Shown here piece by piece: positions 8,465 through 16,951 of a stretch of DNA of 64,000 nt. The stretch spans positions 84,641 to 148,640 of the forward strand of contig NZ_JACVQF010000186.1 of NCBI RefSeq assembly GCF_014534645.1. The letters run 5' to 3'. The notes under the pieces were generated by a model that was given only the letters and a program-made list of their open reading frames with translations, had not been told where the DNA came from and searched no databases. The position numbers and the translations under genes were made by a program. Within the stretch, counting starts at the first letter, position 1; the number at the start of each line of letters is the position of its first letter. The DNA comes from Streptomyces griseicoloratus (GTDB lineage: Bacteria; Actinomycetota; Actinomycetes; Streptomycetales; Streptomycetaceae).

Positions 8465-8856
8465 CCCCTGCGGGACCGTGGCGGACCCGGCCGGCCGGGA
8501 GCGGCCGCGCCCGGCGGCACGGGGGCCCGGCCGGGCGCGCGGCCCCCGGGCGGCGCGGCGCACGGGCTCCCGCGCGCGCCGCGGACCGAGGGCGCCGGGC
8601 GGTCGTACGCCAGCCGTCAACTGCCCCGTGGCTCAGGCCGGTTCCGCGCCGCTCCACCGACGGTCCACGCCGTACACGGATCTTCCGGCCGTCCGTCCCA
8701 CCGGTTTTCCCTCGCCCTGCCGGGGCACTCCGGCCGGGACGCCGCAGCGCGCCGCCGCCCGGCACCGTCCGTGCAGTGCTTGGATGACCGCCAGGGCGAC
8801 GCGAAAAGGGGCGAATGCGGCAGAGCGGGCATCCGGACGGGCCGTGGAGGTGGCGG
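8465..8856. other. Intergenic region upstream of the antiporter operon
   Basis: About 390 bases of very GC-rich sequence contain several overlapping self-complementary tracts between 8490 and 8560, which could terminate the preceding small gene. No convincing gene is seen. The antiporter promoter should lie here, but no clear -35/-10 pair is visible. Confidence 0.4.
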
Positions 8857-9039
8857 GTGAACCGGCGCGGGACATTCCTCGCCGTGGCCGAGGTGGCCGC
8901 CTGGTGGGCGGCCCTCGTCGCGCTGTGGCTGGTGTTCGTCAGCGCCGTCGACCCCCTCGAAGTCGCGGTCGGCGCCGGCGCCGCCGGGATGACGGCGCTC
9001 GTGGCACGAGCGGCCCGGCGGGCGGTGACCGGCCGGTGA
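8857..9039 (+). CDS. Truncated MrpE/MbhA-like antiporter subunit
   Basis: The 60-residue protein contains two hydrophobic segments (VAAWWAALVALWLVFVSAV and VAVGAGAAGMTALVA) that match only the N-terminal half of MrpE (normally about 160 residues). I chose the GTG at 8857 because GGAGG lies six bases upstream; an ATG at 8815 would add 14 residues. The stop overlaps the next start as GTGA. Being first in an antiporter operon supports the MrpE/MbhA assignment; the shortness suggests either a reduced subunit or a degenerate one. Confidence 0.65.
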   Translation: MNRRGTFLAVAEVAAWWAALVALWLVFVSAVDPLEVAVGAGAAGMTALVARAARRAVTGR

Positions 9040-9488
9040 ACGGCTGGATCCTGACCGTGACCGCCGTGCTCGGCGCGGGTGTGGGAGCCACCCTGTGGGG
9101 CGTGGCCACCGGGCCGCTGCGCCGCCGGGTCGTCGCCCAGAACCTGTCCACCGCGCTGGCCTGCCCCGCCCTGCTGCTGCTCGCCCAGGGCTACGAGCGT
9201 CCCGCCTACGTCGACCTCGCCCTCGTCCTCGCCCTCCTCGGCCCCGTCGGCACCCTCGTCTTCGCCCGGCTGCTCGCCGGGGAACTGGCCGGCGACCCGC
9301 CGCGCGCCGGGGCCCTGACCTGGTCGGCCGCGGCGCTCGGGGCCGGCGTGGTGCTGGTTCTGTGCGTCGTCGAAGGGCCGAGCCGCGCACTGGTGAAGCT
9401 GCTGGTCGTGGGCGCGCTGCTGGTCGGCGGCAACCTCCTCGCGTCGCGGGCGCTGTCCGGCGGGATGACCGGGGCCCGGCGTGGCTGA
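9036..9488 (+). CDS. MrpF/MrpG-like fused antiporter subunit
   Basis: The 150-residue membrane protein has about five hydrophobic segments. The first three match MrpF/MbhB (QNLSTALAC, then VDLALVLALLGPVGTLVFAR). The last two, around SRALVKLLVVGALLVGGNLLASRA, resemble the C-terminal part of MrpG/MbhC. It therefore looks like an F-G fusion with a shortened G part. GTG start and stop overlaps on both sides indicate translational coupling. MrpF and MrpG are small essential subunits of multi-subunit cation/proton antiporters. Confidence 0.65.
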   Translation: MNGWILTVTAVLGAGVGATLWGVATGPLRRRVVAQNLSTALACPALLLLAQGYERPAYVDLALVLALLGPVGTLVFARLLAGELAGDPPRAGALTWSAAALGAGVVLVLCVVEGPSRALVKLLVVGALLVGGNLLASRALSGGMTGARRG

Positions 9489-9744
9489 GGCGGTGATCGT
9501 CGTCGCGCTGCTGCTGGTCGCCGTGTCCGCCACCGCCGCGGTCGCCGTCCGCGACCCCGTGCGCCAGTCCCTCGTCCTGGCCGTCCTCGGCGTCGTCCTC
9601 GCCGTGCTGTTCACCGTGCTGCAGGCGCCCGACGTCGGCCTGTCGCAGCTGGCGGTGGGCTCGGCCCTGACGCCGCTGCTGCTCCTGCTGACGGTGCGGA
9701 AGGTGAGACGGCGCGGCCGGCGGGACGAGGAGGGCGGGCCGTGA
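9481..9744 (+). CDS. DUF4040/MbhD-like antiporter subunit
   Basis: The 87-residue protein has about three membrane segments and the diagnostic VLQAPDVGLSQLAVGSALTP, matching the MbhD domain that in Mrp systems forms part of the C-terminus of MrpA. Here it is a free-standing gene, as in membrane-bound hydrogenases. It overlaps its upstream and downstream neighbours by 8 and 4 bases, so it is co-translated with the antiporter subunits. Confidence 0.75.
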   Translation: MAEAVIVVALLLVAVSATAAVAVRDPVRQSLVLAVLGVVLAVLFTVLQAPDVGLSQLAVGSALTPLLLLLTVRKVRRRGRRDEEGGP

Positions 9745-10526
9745 ACCCACGCACCCGGCTGTGGCTGGTGGCGACGGGCGGTGCGGGCCTCGCCGCCCTG
9801 CTCGTCGCCGCCTGCCTGCGGCTGCCGGACTTCGGCGGCGACCGGCACCCTTACGGCGACCGGGCCGTCCGCGCCTCCCTCGAACGCCATGTCGCCAACA
9901 CCGTCGCCTCCGTCAACTTCGACCAGCGGGCCTTCGACACCCTCGGCGAGCTGACCATCCTGTTCGCGGCGGTACTGGGCTGCATGGTCCTGCTGCGCCA
10001 GACCCGCGACGAGCACCGGGCCCCTCCCGAACCCGCCGACGTGGCCCTGCCCGTGCGCCGCTACGCCCTGCTGGTGCTCCCCGTCGCCCTGCTGACCGGC
10101 CTGTACGTCGTCGCGCACGGGCAGCTCAGCCCCGGCGGCGGCTTCCAGGGCGGCGTCGTCGCCGCGACCGCCCTGCACCTGCTCTACCTGGGCGCCGACT
10201 ACCGCGCCCTGGAACGCGTCCGGCCGATCGGCCCGTACGAGGCCGGTGACGCGCTCGCCACCTCGGCGTACCTCGTCACCGGCGTCGCGGGCCTGATCGG
10301 CGGCTCCGCGTTCCTCGCCAACACACTGCTGCCGTACGGCATGTTCAACACCCTGGCCTCCGGCGGCACCGTCCCGCTGCTGAACGCGGCCGTCGGCATG
10401 GAGGTCGCCTGCGCCGTGGTCGTCCTGCTCGCCGGGTTCCTGGACCAGGCCGTGGAGATCGTGGAAGAGGGCGAGGACGGCGAGCGCGACGACGACGGCC
10501 ACGACCACGAGGAGCCCGGGAAGTGA
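9741..10526 (+). CDS. MbhE-MrpB fused antiporter subunit
   Basis: In this 261-residue protein the first 100 residues resemble MbhE: VNFDQRAFDTLGELTILFAAVLG is the conserved core. Residues from about 105 match MrpB/MnhB, with HGQLSPGGGFQGGVVAA as the hallmark. About six to seven membrane segments are present. The C-terminus is a charged Asp/Glu/His tail, likely cytoplasmic. The fusion joins the element normally at the end of MrpA to MrpB. It forms part of the membrane arm of the antiporter. Confidence 0.8.
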   Translation: MNPRTRLWLVATGGAGLAALLVAACLRLPDFGGDRHPYGDRAVRASLERHVANTVASVNFDQRAFDTLGELTILFAAVLGCMVLLRQTRDEHRAPPEPADVALPVRRYALLVLPVALLTGLYVVAHGQLSPGGGFQGGVVAATALHLLYLGADYRALERVRPIGPYEAGDALATSAYLVTGVAGLIGGSAFLANTLLPYGMFNTLASGGTVPLLNAAVGMEVACAVVVLLAGFLDQAVEIVEEGEDGERDDDGHDHEEPGK

Positions 10527-10533
10527 TGCCGCT

Positions 10534-10893
10534 GTGACCGCCGTACTGCACGTCCTGCCCTACCTGGTCGCCGCGTGGGTCTTCCTGGCCGGCGCCTACG
10601 GCCTGGCCACCAGCCGCAATCTGATCCACGCCGTCGGCTGTCTGTCCGTCTGCCAGGCCGCCACGTACGTCCTGCTGCTGGCCGTCGGCTACCGCGACGG
10701 CGCGACCGCGCCGGTCTTCTCCGACATGGCGCCCGGCACGCGCCCCGTGGTCGACCCCGTCGTGCAGGCGCTGGCCCTCACCGACGTCGTCGTCGGCGCC
10801 ACCGTCACCGCCCTGCTGCTCGCGCTCGTCGTCCAGGTCGCCAAGCGGCACGGCACGGTCGACCCGGACGAGCTGACCGAGCTGCGCGGCTGA
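10534..10893 (+). CDS. mnhC: MrpC/MnhC (NuoK-like) antiporter subunit
   Basis: The 119-residue protein has three membrane segments and is related to NuoK of complex I (ATSRNLIHAVGCLSVCQAATYVLLL, then a long loop ending DPVVQALALTDVVVGATVTALLLAL). This places it as subunit C of the Mrp/Mbh antiporter. The GTG start is seven bases after the preceding stop, and its TGA overlaps the next ATG (TGATG). Confidence 0.88.
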   Translation: MTAVLHVLPYLVAAWVFLAGAYGLATSRNLIHAVGCLSVCQAATYVLLLAVGYRDGATAPVFSDMAPGTRPVVDPVVQALALTDVVVGATVTALLLALVVQVAKRHGTVDPDELTELRG

Positions 10894-12665
10894 TGCACCG
10901 TCTGCTGCCGCTCCTCGTCGCCGTGCCGCTGCTCGGGGCCGCCCTGCTGGCCGCGCTGGGCCGTGTCCTGCCGCGGGTCGTCGCGGAGAGCGTGGGCTGC
11001 GCCGTCTCGGCCGGGACCGCGGCGCTCGCGGTCGTGCTGCTGCCGCACTCCTCGCCGCCGCTGGTCGAGTGGGCCGGCGGCTGGGAACCGGTGCGGGGGT
11101 ACGGCGTCGGCATCGTCCTGGTCGGCGACGGCCCCGGCCTCGGCATGGCCGCGCTGGTCTCCCTGCTGACGCTCGCCGCCCTGGCGTACTCCTGGCGCTC
11201 CTTCGACGAGCCGCCGCACGGGCACACCGGGGCGTTCCCGGCCCTCATGCTGCTCTTCCAGGCCGGCATGTGCGGCTTCGCGATCGCCGGGGACCTCTTC
11301 AACGCGTTCGTCTGGTTCGAGCTGATGGGCGTCGTCGCCTACGCCCTGACCGGCCACCGGGTAGAGGAGGCCAGGGCCGTGCAGGGGGCGCTGACCTTCG
11401 CGATCGTCAACTCCCTGGGCGGGTACGCCCTGCTGATGGGCATCGCGCTGCTGTACGCCCGCACCGGCGAGCTGGCCATGGCGGAGATCGGGCGGGGACT
11501 GGACGCCGGGGGCCCACCCGACGCGCTCGTGCTCGCCGGCTTCGTCCTCGTCCTGACCGGTCTGCTGGTCAAGGCGGCCGCGGTGCCGTTCCACTTCTGG
11601 CTGCCGGACGCGCACGCGGTCGCCCCCACCCCCGTGTGCATGCTGCTGTCCGGCGTCATGGTCCAGCTCGGCGTGTTCGGCGTCTGGCGGATCCACGGCA
11701 CCGTGTTCTCCGGGCCCGGCGGGCTGCCGGCCGGCGACGTGGAACGGGTCCTGATGGTGCTCGGCGCGGTGACCGCCGCGATCGGCGCGCTGATGTGCTG
11801 GTACCAGCGCCACATCAAGCGGCTGCTGGCGTACTCGACGATCGCCCACACCGGGCTGTTCCTGCTCGGCGTCGGCACGCTCACGCCCGAGGGCGACGAC
11901 GGTGTCGCGCTGTACGTCATCGGCCACGCCGGGGTGAAGGCCGCGCTGTTCGCGTGCACCGGCATCCTCCTGGACCGGTTCGGCAGCGTCGACGAACACG
12001 TCCTGCACGGCCGGGCCGGGGCGCTGCGCGGTGTCGCCGTGATGTTCGCCGCCGCGGCGCTGGGCCTGGCGGGCCTGCCGCCCTTCGGCACGGCACTCGG
12101 CAAGTCCGTCACCGAGGAGGCCGTGGGCGGCCCGCTCACCGTGCTGTACGTCGTGGTGAGCGCGGTGACCGCCGGGGCGGTGCTGCGGGTCGCCGCCCGG
12201 GTGTTCCTCGGGCTCGGTCCCAGGCCGCGGGAAGCCCGGGGCGAGGACGCCTACGAGACGACGGGCAACGGCGAGGAGCCCGAGACGGAGCAGCGACTGG
12301 TCCGGGTCCCCGACACCATGACGGCGGTCCCCGCGCTCCTGCTCGCCGGGGCGCTCGCCGCCGGGGCCGTCCCCGGCTTCGCCGACGCGGTGGCCCGTGC
12401 CATGAGCGAGGCCACCACCGCCGGTCTCGTCCACACCTCCGTGCACTGGACGCCCGTCGGCATCGTGCTCGGGCTGGTGTCGACGCTCCTCGCGGTGGGC
12501 CTCGCGGCCGTCGCCGTCACCCGTCCCGAGCTGCTCGCGCCGCCGGCGCGGGCGCTGCCGCTGCGGCGGCTGCAGTCCGGGCACGTCGGGGACTACGTGG
12601 CGTGGCTGCTGGTGGGCACCACCGTCCTGGGCGTCCTCGCCCTGCCCGCGGTCCTGACGGGGTGA
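10893..12665 (+). CDS. mnhD: MrpD/MnhD (NuoL/M/N-like) proton-translocating subunit
   Basis: This 590-residue protein has about 14 membrane helices and is the large antiporter subunit. Conserved ion-path residues are present: Glu in FVWFELMGVVAYALTGH (helix 5) and Lys in LLVKAAAVPFHFWLPDAH (helix 7), plus HIKRLLAYSTIAHTG. It is the only NuoL/M/N-type protein in the operon. A standard Mrp system also has MrpA with a second such domain, absent here. Expected activity is proton exchange for sodium or another cation, coupled to an unknown driving reaction or to the proton gradient. Confidence 0.9.
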   Translation: MHRLLPLLVAVPLLGAALLAALGRVLPRVVAESVGCAVSAGTAALAVVLLPHSSPPLVEWAGGWEPVRGYGVGIVLVGDGPGLGMAALVSLLTLAALAYSWRSFDEPPHGHTGAFPALMLLFQAGMCGFAIAGDLFNAFVWFELMGVVAYALTGHRVEEARAVQGALTFAIVNSLGGYALLMGIALLYARTGELAMAEIGRGLDAGGPPDALVLAGFVLVLTGLLVKAAAVPFHFWLPDAHAVAPTPVCMLLSGVMVQLGVFGVWRIHGTVFSGPGGLPAGDVERVLMVLGAVTAAIGALMCWYQRHIKRLLAYSTIAHTGLFLLGVGTLTPEGDDGVALYVIGHAGVKAALFACTGILLDRFGSVDEHVLHGRAGALRGVAVMFAAAALGLAGLPPFGTALGKSVTEEAVGGPLTVLYVVVSAVTAGAVLRVAARVFLGLGPRPREARGEDAYETTGNGEEPETEQRLVRVPDTMTAVPALLLAGALAAGAVPGFADAVARAMSEATTAGLVHTSVHWTPVGIVLGLVSTLLAVGLAAVAVTRPELLAPPARALPLRRLQSGHVGDYVAWLLVGTTVLGVLALPAVLTG

Positions 12666-12824
12666 CACGTCGCAGGCCCGCCCGGCGCACTCCGGGACGG
12701 CCGGCACGTCTCGGCTCGCGCGGCGGGAGGGGCGGATGTGCCGTGCGTTCTCCCCGGGGCCCCCGGCTCCGGTCTTCCGTAGCATGAGATTCCCGGCCGG
12801 ACAGGATCACGCGAGGAGCGGTCC

Positions 12825-13778
12825 GTGCGAGACATCGCCGTGTTCAGCGGTAGTGCCCACCCCGACCTGGCCGAGGAGGTCTGCGCCCACCTCGGCGTTC
12901 CCCTCAGCCCCACCCGGGTCAGCCGGTTCGCCAACGACTGTCTGGAGGTGCAGCTGCGGGCCAACTGCCGCGAACGCGACGTCTTCCTGATCCAGCCGCT
13001 GGTCAGACCGGTCCAGGAGCACCTCGTCGAACTGCTGCTGATGTGCGACGCGGCCCGCGGGGCCTCGGCCGGGCGCATCACGGTCGTGATGCCGCACTAC
13101 TCCTACGCCCGCTCCGACAAGAAGGACGCACCCCGCATCTCCCTGGGCGGGCGGCTGGTCGCCGACCTGCTGGTGGCGGCCGGCGCCGGCCGGGTGCTGG
13201 CCATGACGCTGCACTCGCCGCAGGTGCACGGATTCTTCTCGGTGCCCGTCGACCACCTGCACGCGCTGCGTGAACTGGCCGCGCACTTCCGCCGGTACGA
13301 CCTGTCCCGTACGACGGTCGTCTCGCCGGACCTCGGCAACGCCAAGGAGGCCGCCGCCTTCGCCCGGATGCTCGGCGCCCAGGTCGCCGCGGGCGCCAAG
13401 CAGCGGTACGCCGACGACCGGGTCACCATCAGCGCCGTCATCGGCGACGTCGCCGGCCGCGACGTCATCGTGCTCGACGACGAGATCGCCAAGGGCAGCA
13501 CCGTCCTGGAACTCCTCGACCGGCTGCGGGAGGCCGGCCCGCGCAGCGTCCGGCTCGCCTGTACGCACGGGCTGTTCGCGGCCGGTGCCCTCAAGCGGCT
13601 CAGCGAGCAGCCGGAGGTGCTGGAGATCGTGTGCACCAACACGGTGCCGGTGCCCGCCGACGACCACACGGACAAGCTGCGGATCCTGTCCATCGCCCCC
13701 GCGCTCGCCGAGGCCGTGCGCCGCATCCACAACGGCGAGTCGGTCAGCGCCCTGTTCGACGCGCCGCCGGCAGACTGA
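12825..13778 (+). CDS. prs: Ribose-phosphate pyrophosphokinase paralogue
   Basis: The 317-residue protein matches PRPP synthetase over its full length: SGSAHPDLAEEV at the start, the pyrophosphate-binding region PHYSYARSDKKD, and HSPQVHGFF. The PRPP-binding loop reads VLDDEIAKGST, where housekeeping enzymes usually have DDMIDTGGT, so this is a divergent second copy. It would make PRPP from ribose-5-phosphate and ATP for nucleotide, His and Trp synthesis or for specialised metabolism. GAGGAG before the GTG supports the start. Its 3' end overlaps the convergent STAS gene by 35 bases. Confidence 0.85.
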   Translation: MRDIAVFSGSAHPDLAEEVCAHLGVPLSPTRVSRFANDCLEVQLRANCRERDVFLIQPLVRPVQEHLVELLLMCDAARGASAGRITVVMPHYSYARSDKKDAPRISLGGRLVADLLVAAGAGRVLAMTLHSPQVHGFFSVPVDHLHALRELAAHFRRYDLSRTTVVSPDLGNAKEAAAFARMLGAQVAAGAKQRYADDRVTISAVIGDVAGRDVIVLDDEIAKGSTVLELLDRLREAGPRSVRLACTHGLFAAGALKRLSEQPEVLEIVCTNTVPVPADDHTDKLRILSIAPALAEAVRRIHNGESVSALFDAPPAD

Positions 13779-14130
13779 CGCCGAGCACCTCCTCCAGGGT
13801 CGGCCGCGGGGGCAGCATCCCCGCCAGACCGGTGATCCGCAGCATGCGCAGCGTCAGGGGGTGGGTGCACACCAGGTGCACCTGGCCGCCCTGTTCGAGC
13901 ACCTGGTGGCGGGCCCGGTACAGCAGCCGCAGTCCGGAGCAGTCGAAGAACTCGATCCGGCGCAGGTCGATCACGATCCGGGCGCCGGGACGCCCCGTCT
14001 CCCGGTCCAGATGCGGGGCGATCTCCGCGGCCGATGCGATGTCGATCTCACCCCGGAACTCCAGCACCGTGTGACCCCGGTGGCGATGAACACGCAGATG
14101 CCGGGTGGGCGACGCGGATTCCTGCCGCAC
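13744..14130 (-). CDS. STAS-domain anti-anti-sigma factor
   Basis: The protein of about 128 residues is one STAS domain, with LEFRGEIDIASAAEIAPHL at the start and the phospho-acceptor region RRIEFFDCSGLRLLYRAR (the Ser in DCSG). Such proteins bind anti-sigma kinases and free SigB-type factors. I chose the GTG at 14130, which has GGAGG upstream and gives a normal family length. A longer reading from the ATG at 14250 would add 40 residues with AT-rich, non-streptomycete codons. No partner kinase or sigma factor gene is adjacent, but SpoIIE phosphatases that could dephosphorylate it are encoded at 27.1 and 48.6 kb. Confidence 0.8.
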   Translation of the reverse strand: MRQESASPTRHLRVHRHRGHTVLEFRGEIDIASAAEIAPHLDRETGRPGARIVIDLRRIEFFDCSGLRLLYRARHQVLEQGGQVHLVCTHPLTLRMLRITGLAGMLPPRPTLEEVLGVSLPAARRTGR

Positions 14131-14244
14131 GACGACAACGCCTCCAGCCTGCGGGTGGGGGGACTGCGGGAACCACAGGTGACTCCAACAGCCTTGCTCA
14201 CCCAGCAAGTTACCCTCGATGGAATGAATTTGAGCATGTTCGAT

Positions 14245-14256
14245 TGACATATGTCA
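14245..14256. promoter_or_regulatory. 12-base perfect palindrome in an AT-rich spacer
   Basis: TGACATATGTCA is a perfect palindrome within an AT-rich stretch (14160-14270) between two minus-strand genes. It lies about 115-126 bases upstream of the chosen STAS start and probably belongs to its promoter region. A downstream GGGTAA on the minus strand resembles the -10 of SigB-type promoters, but no clear -35 partner is seen. Confidence 0.3.
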
Positions 14257-14278
14257 TCGAATTCTCAGAGCCGGTCGG

Positions 14279-15229
14279 TCAGTCGACCACGAGCACCAGC
14301 TTGCCGGTGGTGCGCCCGGTCTCGCCGGCGGCGTGCGCCCGGGCGGCGTCGGCCAGCGGGAACGTCTGCGCGATCGTGGCGCGCAGCCCGCCCGCCTCGA
14401 CCAGACCGGCGATCTCCCGCATGTCGCTCCGGTCGGCGTCGACGAGCATCCGGACCGCCCGTACGCCGAGCCGCTCGGCCTCCTCGTAGAAGTCGTCCGA
14501 CCCGATCGGCAGGATCGACACCACCACCCCGCCCGGGCGCAGCACGCGCAGCGACCGGACGGAGGTCTCGCCGCCGATCGTGTCCAGGACGACGTCGACG
14601 TCCTTCACGGCCTCCGCGAAGTCCGTCTCCCGGTAGTCCAGCGGCTCGTCCACGCCGATGGAGCGCAGGAAGTCGTGCTTGCCCGCGCTGGCGGTGCCGA
14701 TCACGTGCGCACCCCGGGCCTTGGCGATCTGCACGGCCACATGGCCCACGCCGCCGGCCGCCGCGTGGATCAGCACCCGCTGCCCCTGACGGAGGTCCGC
14801 CCGCTCCACCAGGGCCTGCCAGGCGGTCAGCGAGACCAGCGGGAGCGCCCCGGCCTGGACGTGGTCGATCCCGGCCGGCTTGTGCGTGAAGGTGCGCGCC
14901 GGGGCCGTGACGTACTCCGCGTGGGAGCCGTGCCCGAACGGGTAGGACAGCATGCCGAAGACCTCGTCGCCCGGCCGGAACGCGGCGACCCCGATCCCCA
15001 CCGCCTCCACCACGCCGGAGACGTCCCAGCCCAGCACGAAGGGCGGCGCACCGAGGAAGCCGCCGTTCGCCCGGTGCTTCCAGTCCGTGGGGTTCACTCC
15101 GGCGGCCCGCACGCGCACCAGCACCTCGTTGGGGCGCGGTTCGGGCCGCTCCAGCCGTACTTCCTTCAGGACCTCGGGACCGCCGAGGACGTCCTGGCTG
15201 ATGGCTCGCATCATGTTCACGTCGTCCAT
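14279..15229 (-). CDS. NADP-dependent zinc-free alcohol dehydrogenase/quinone oxidoreductase
   Basis: The 316-residue medium-chain dehydrogenase has a GroES-like N-terminal half (VRAAGVNPTDWKHR, GWDVSGVVEAVG) and a Rossmann half with HAAAGGVGHVAVQIAKARGAHV. The catalytic-zinc ligands are missing, as in NADPH:quinone oxidoreductases and enoyl reductases. The substrate is unknown. The start is uncertain: ATG at 15229 gives MDDVNMMRA, and ATGs a few codons downstream are equally possible. The amidohydrolase gene lies 56 bases upstream on the same strand, so co-transcription is likely. Confidence 0.85.
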   Translation of the reverse strand: MDDVNMMRAISQDVLGGPEVLKEVRLERPEPRPNEVLVRVRAAGVNPTDWKHRANGGFLGAPPFVLGWDVSGVVEAVGIGVAAFRPGDEVFGMLSYPFGHGSHAEYVTAPARTFTHKPAGIDHVQAGALPLVSLTAWQALVERADLRQGQRVLIHAAAGGVGHVAVQIAKARGAHVIGTASAGKHDFLRSIGVDEPLDYRETDFAEAVKDVDVVLDTIGGETSVRSLRVLRPGGVVVSILPIGSDDFYEEAERLGVRAVRMLVDADRSDMREIAGLVEAGGLRATIAQTFPLADAARAHAAGETGRTTGKLVLVVD

Positions 15230-15285
15230 GGTGACCCAGCCTGCCCGCTCGCGCTCGCCCGTGCCACGGCGCGGTCGCGGCGCGC

Positions 15286-16917
15286 TCACACCTCGGCAGC
15301 CGCGTAGACCCTCTCGCCTCCCACGTACGTCAGCGCCACCCGCGTCGACGCGATCTCCTCCAGGGGTCCGGCGAACGGGTCGCGGTCCAGGACGACGAGG
15401 TCCGCCAGGGCCCCCGCGCACACCCGGCCGGTGTCGTCGAGGTGGTTCACGTACGCCGAACCCGCCGTGTACGCCGTCAGGGCCGCCGCCAGGCCGATGC
15501 GCTGCTCCGGCAGGAACACCGGCGCGTCGCCGTCCGGTCCGACCCGGTTCACCGCGACATGGATCCCCTGCAGCGGGTCCGGGCTGCTGACCGGCCAGTC
15601 GCTGCCCGCCGCGAGCCGGGCGCCGGAGGCGAGCAGTGCGCCGAACGGGTACTGCCGGGCGGCCCGTTCGGGCCCCAGGAACGGGATCGTCAGCTCGTCC
15701 ATCTGCGGCTCGTGGGCGGCCCACAGCGGCTGGACGGTGGCGGTGGCGCCGAGCCGGGCGAAGCGCGGCACGTCGTCGGGGTGCACCACCTGGAGGTGCG
15801 CGAGGTGCGGCCGGGTCTCGCTCGGCCCGTTCGCCCGCCTGGCCGCCTCGACCGCGTCCAGGGCGTCGCGCACCGCCCGGTCACCGAGCGCGTGGAAGTG
15901 GCACTGGAACCCGAGCGCGTCGAGTTCCGCCACGTACTCGGGCAGCTCCTGCGGGTCCAGGAAGGCCGTGCCCCGGTTGGCGGTGGCGCAGCCGCACCCG
16001 TCCAGGTACGGGTCCAGCAGGGCGGCGGTGCCCGTCTCGGCGACTCCGTCCAGCATCAGCTTGACGCTGGTCGCGCGGAACCGGCCGTGGGTCAGCGCCG
16101 CCCGCCGCTCGACGAGTTCGGGGATCTGCTCGGCCCCGCGCTCCCGGTCCCACCACAGCGCGCCGACGACCCGTGCGGTGAGCGAGCCGGCGCGGGCGGC
16201 GGCCAGATACGCCTGCGACGGGTCCTCCATGCCGAGGAAGTCCCCGACGAGCGCGTCCTGCCAGGCCGTGATGCCGAGCGCGTGCAGATGCCGCTGGGCG
16301 CGCAGCAGCGCCGCCAGCCGCTCGGCGGGCCCGGCCGGCGGGGTGAGCCGCCCGACCAGTTGCATCGCGCCCTCCTGCAGCGTCCCGCTCGGCTCACCGG
16401 CGGCGTCCCGGTCGATCCGTCCGTCGGCCGGGTCGGGCGTGTCGCGGCCGATGCCGGCGCGTTCGAGGGCCCTGCTGTTGACCCAGGCGCCGTGGTGGTC
16501 GCGGTTGGGCAGGTAGACCGGCCGGTCGGGAACGGCCGCGTCCAGCAGCTCCTTGGCCGGCGTACCGCCCGCGAACGCCTCCATGGACCAGCCGCCGCCG
16601 GTGATCCACTCCTGTTCCGGATGCGCGGCCGCGTAGGCCCGGACCGCGGCGACGGTCTCCTCGGCGGTCCGGGTCCCGGTCAGGTCGCACCGGCCGAGCT
16701 CCAGGCCCGCGGGCATCGGATGGACGTGCGCGTCCTGGAAGCCGGGCAGCAGCAGCCGCCCGGCGAGGTCGACGACCTCCGTGCGCGGCCCGGCGAGGTC
16801 ACGGACCTCGTCGTGCCCGACGGCGGTGACGCGGTCACCGGTGACGGCCACGGCCGTCGCCGTGCGTCCCTCGGGGGTGAGGACGGGTCCGCCGGTGAAG
16901 AGCAGGTCGGCGTGCAT
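15286..16917 (-). CDS. Amidohydrolase family protein (YtcJ-like)
   Basis: This 543-residue metal-dependent hydrolase has DAHVHP near residue 63 providing the first metal ligands, the middle-domain His residues in CHFHALGDRAV and LAHLQVVHPDD, and the late Asp in AGSDWPVSSPDPL. It belongs to the Amidohydro_3/YtcJ group, which hydrolyses amides or carbamates of unknown nature. I chose ATG 16917 because AAGGAAG lies five bases upstream; an in-frame GTG at 16923 adds two residues. It sits between an oxidoreductase and an APC permease, suggesting uptake and hydrolysis of an amine or amino-acid derivative. Confidence 0.87.
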   Translation of the reverse strand: MHADLLFTGGPVLTPEGRTATAVAVTGDRVTAVGHDEVRDLAGPRTEVVDLAGRLLLPGFQDAHVHPMPAGLELGRCDLTGTRTAEETVAAVRAYAAAHPEQEWITGGGWSMEAFAGGTPAKELLDAAVPDRPVYLPNRDHHGAWVNSRALERAGIGRDTPDPADGRIDRDAAGEPSGTLQEGAMQLVGRLTPPAGPAERLAALLRAQRHLHALGITAWQDALVGDFLGMEDPSQAYLAAARAGSLTARVVGALWWDRERGAEQIPELVERRAALTHGRFRATSVKLMLDGVAETGTAALLDPYLDGCGCATANRGTAFLDPQELPEYVAELDALGFQCHFHALGDRAVRDALDAVEAARRANGPSETRPHLAHLQVVHPDDVPRFARLGATATVQPLWAAHEPQMDELTIPFLGPERAARQYPFGALLASGARLAAGSDWPVSSPDPLQGIHVAVNRVGPDGDAPVFLPEQRIGLAAALTAYTAGSAYVNHLDDTGRVCAGALADLVVLDRDPFAGPLEEIASTRVALTYVGGERVYAAAEV

Positions 16918-16951
16918 GGTCACTTCCTTGTCGCTGGGGGAACGGGGCTTG

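Noticed and set aside
14131-14250. N-terminal extension of the STAS protein from ATG 14250
   Set aside because: The 40 codons are AT-rich and unlike the rest of the gene, and a GTG with GGAGG upstream gives the normal family length.
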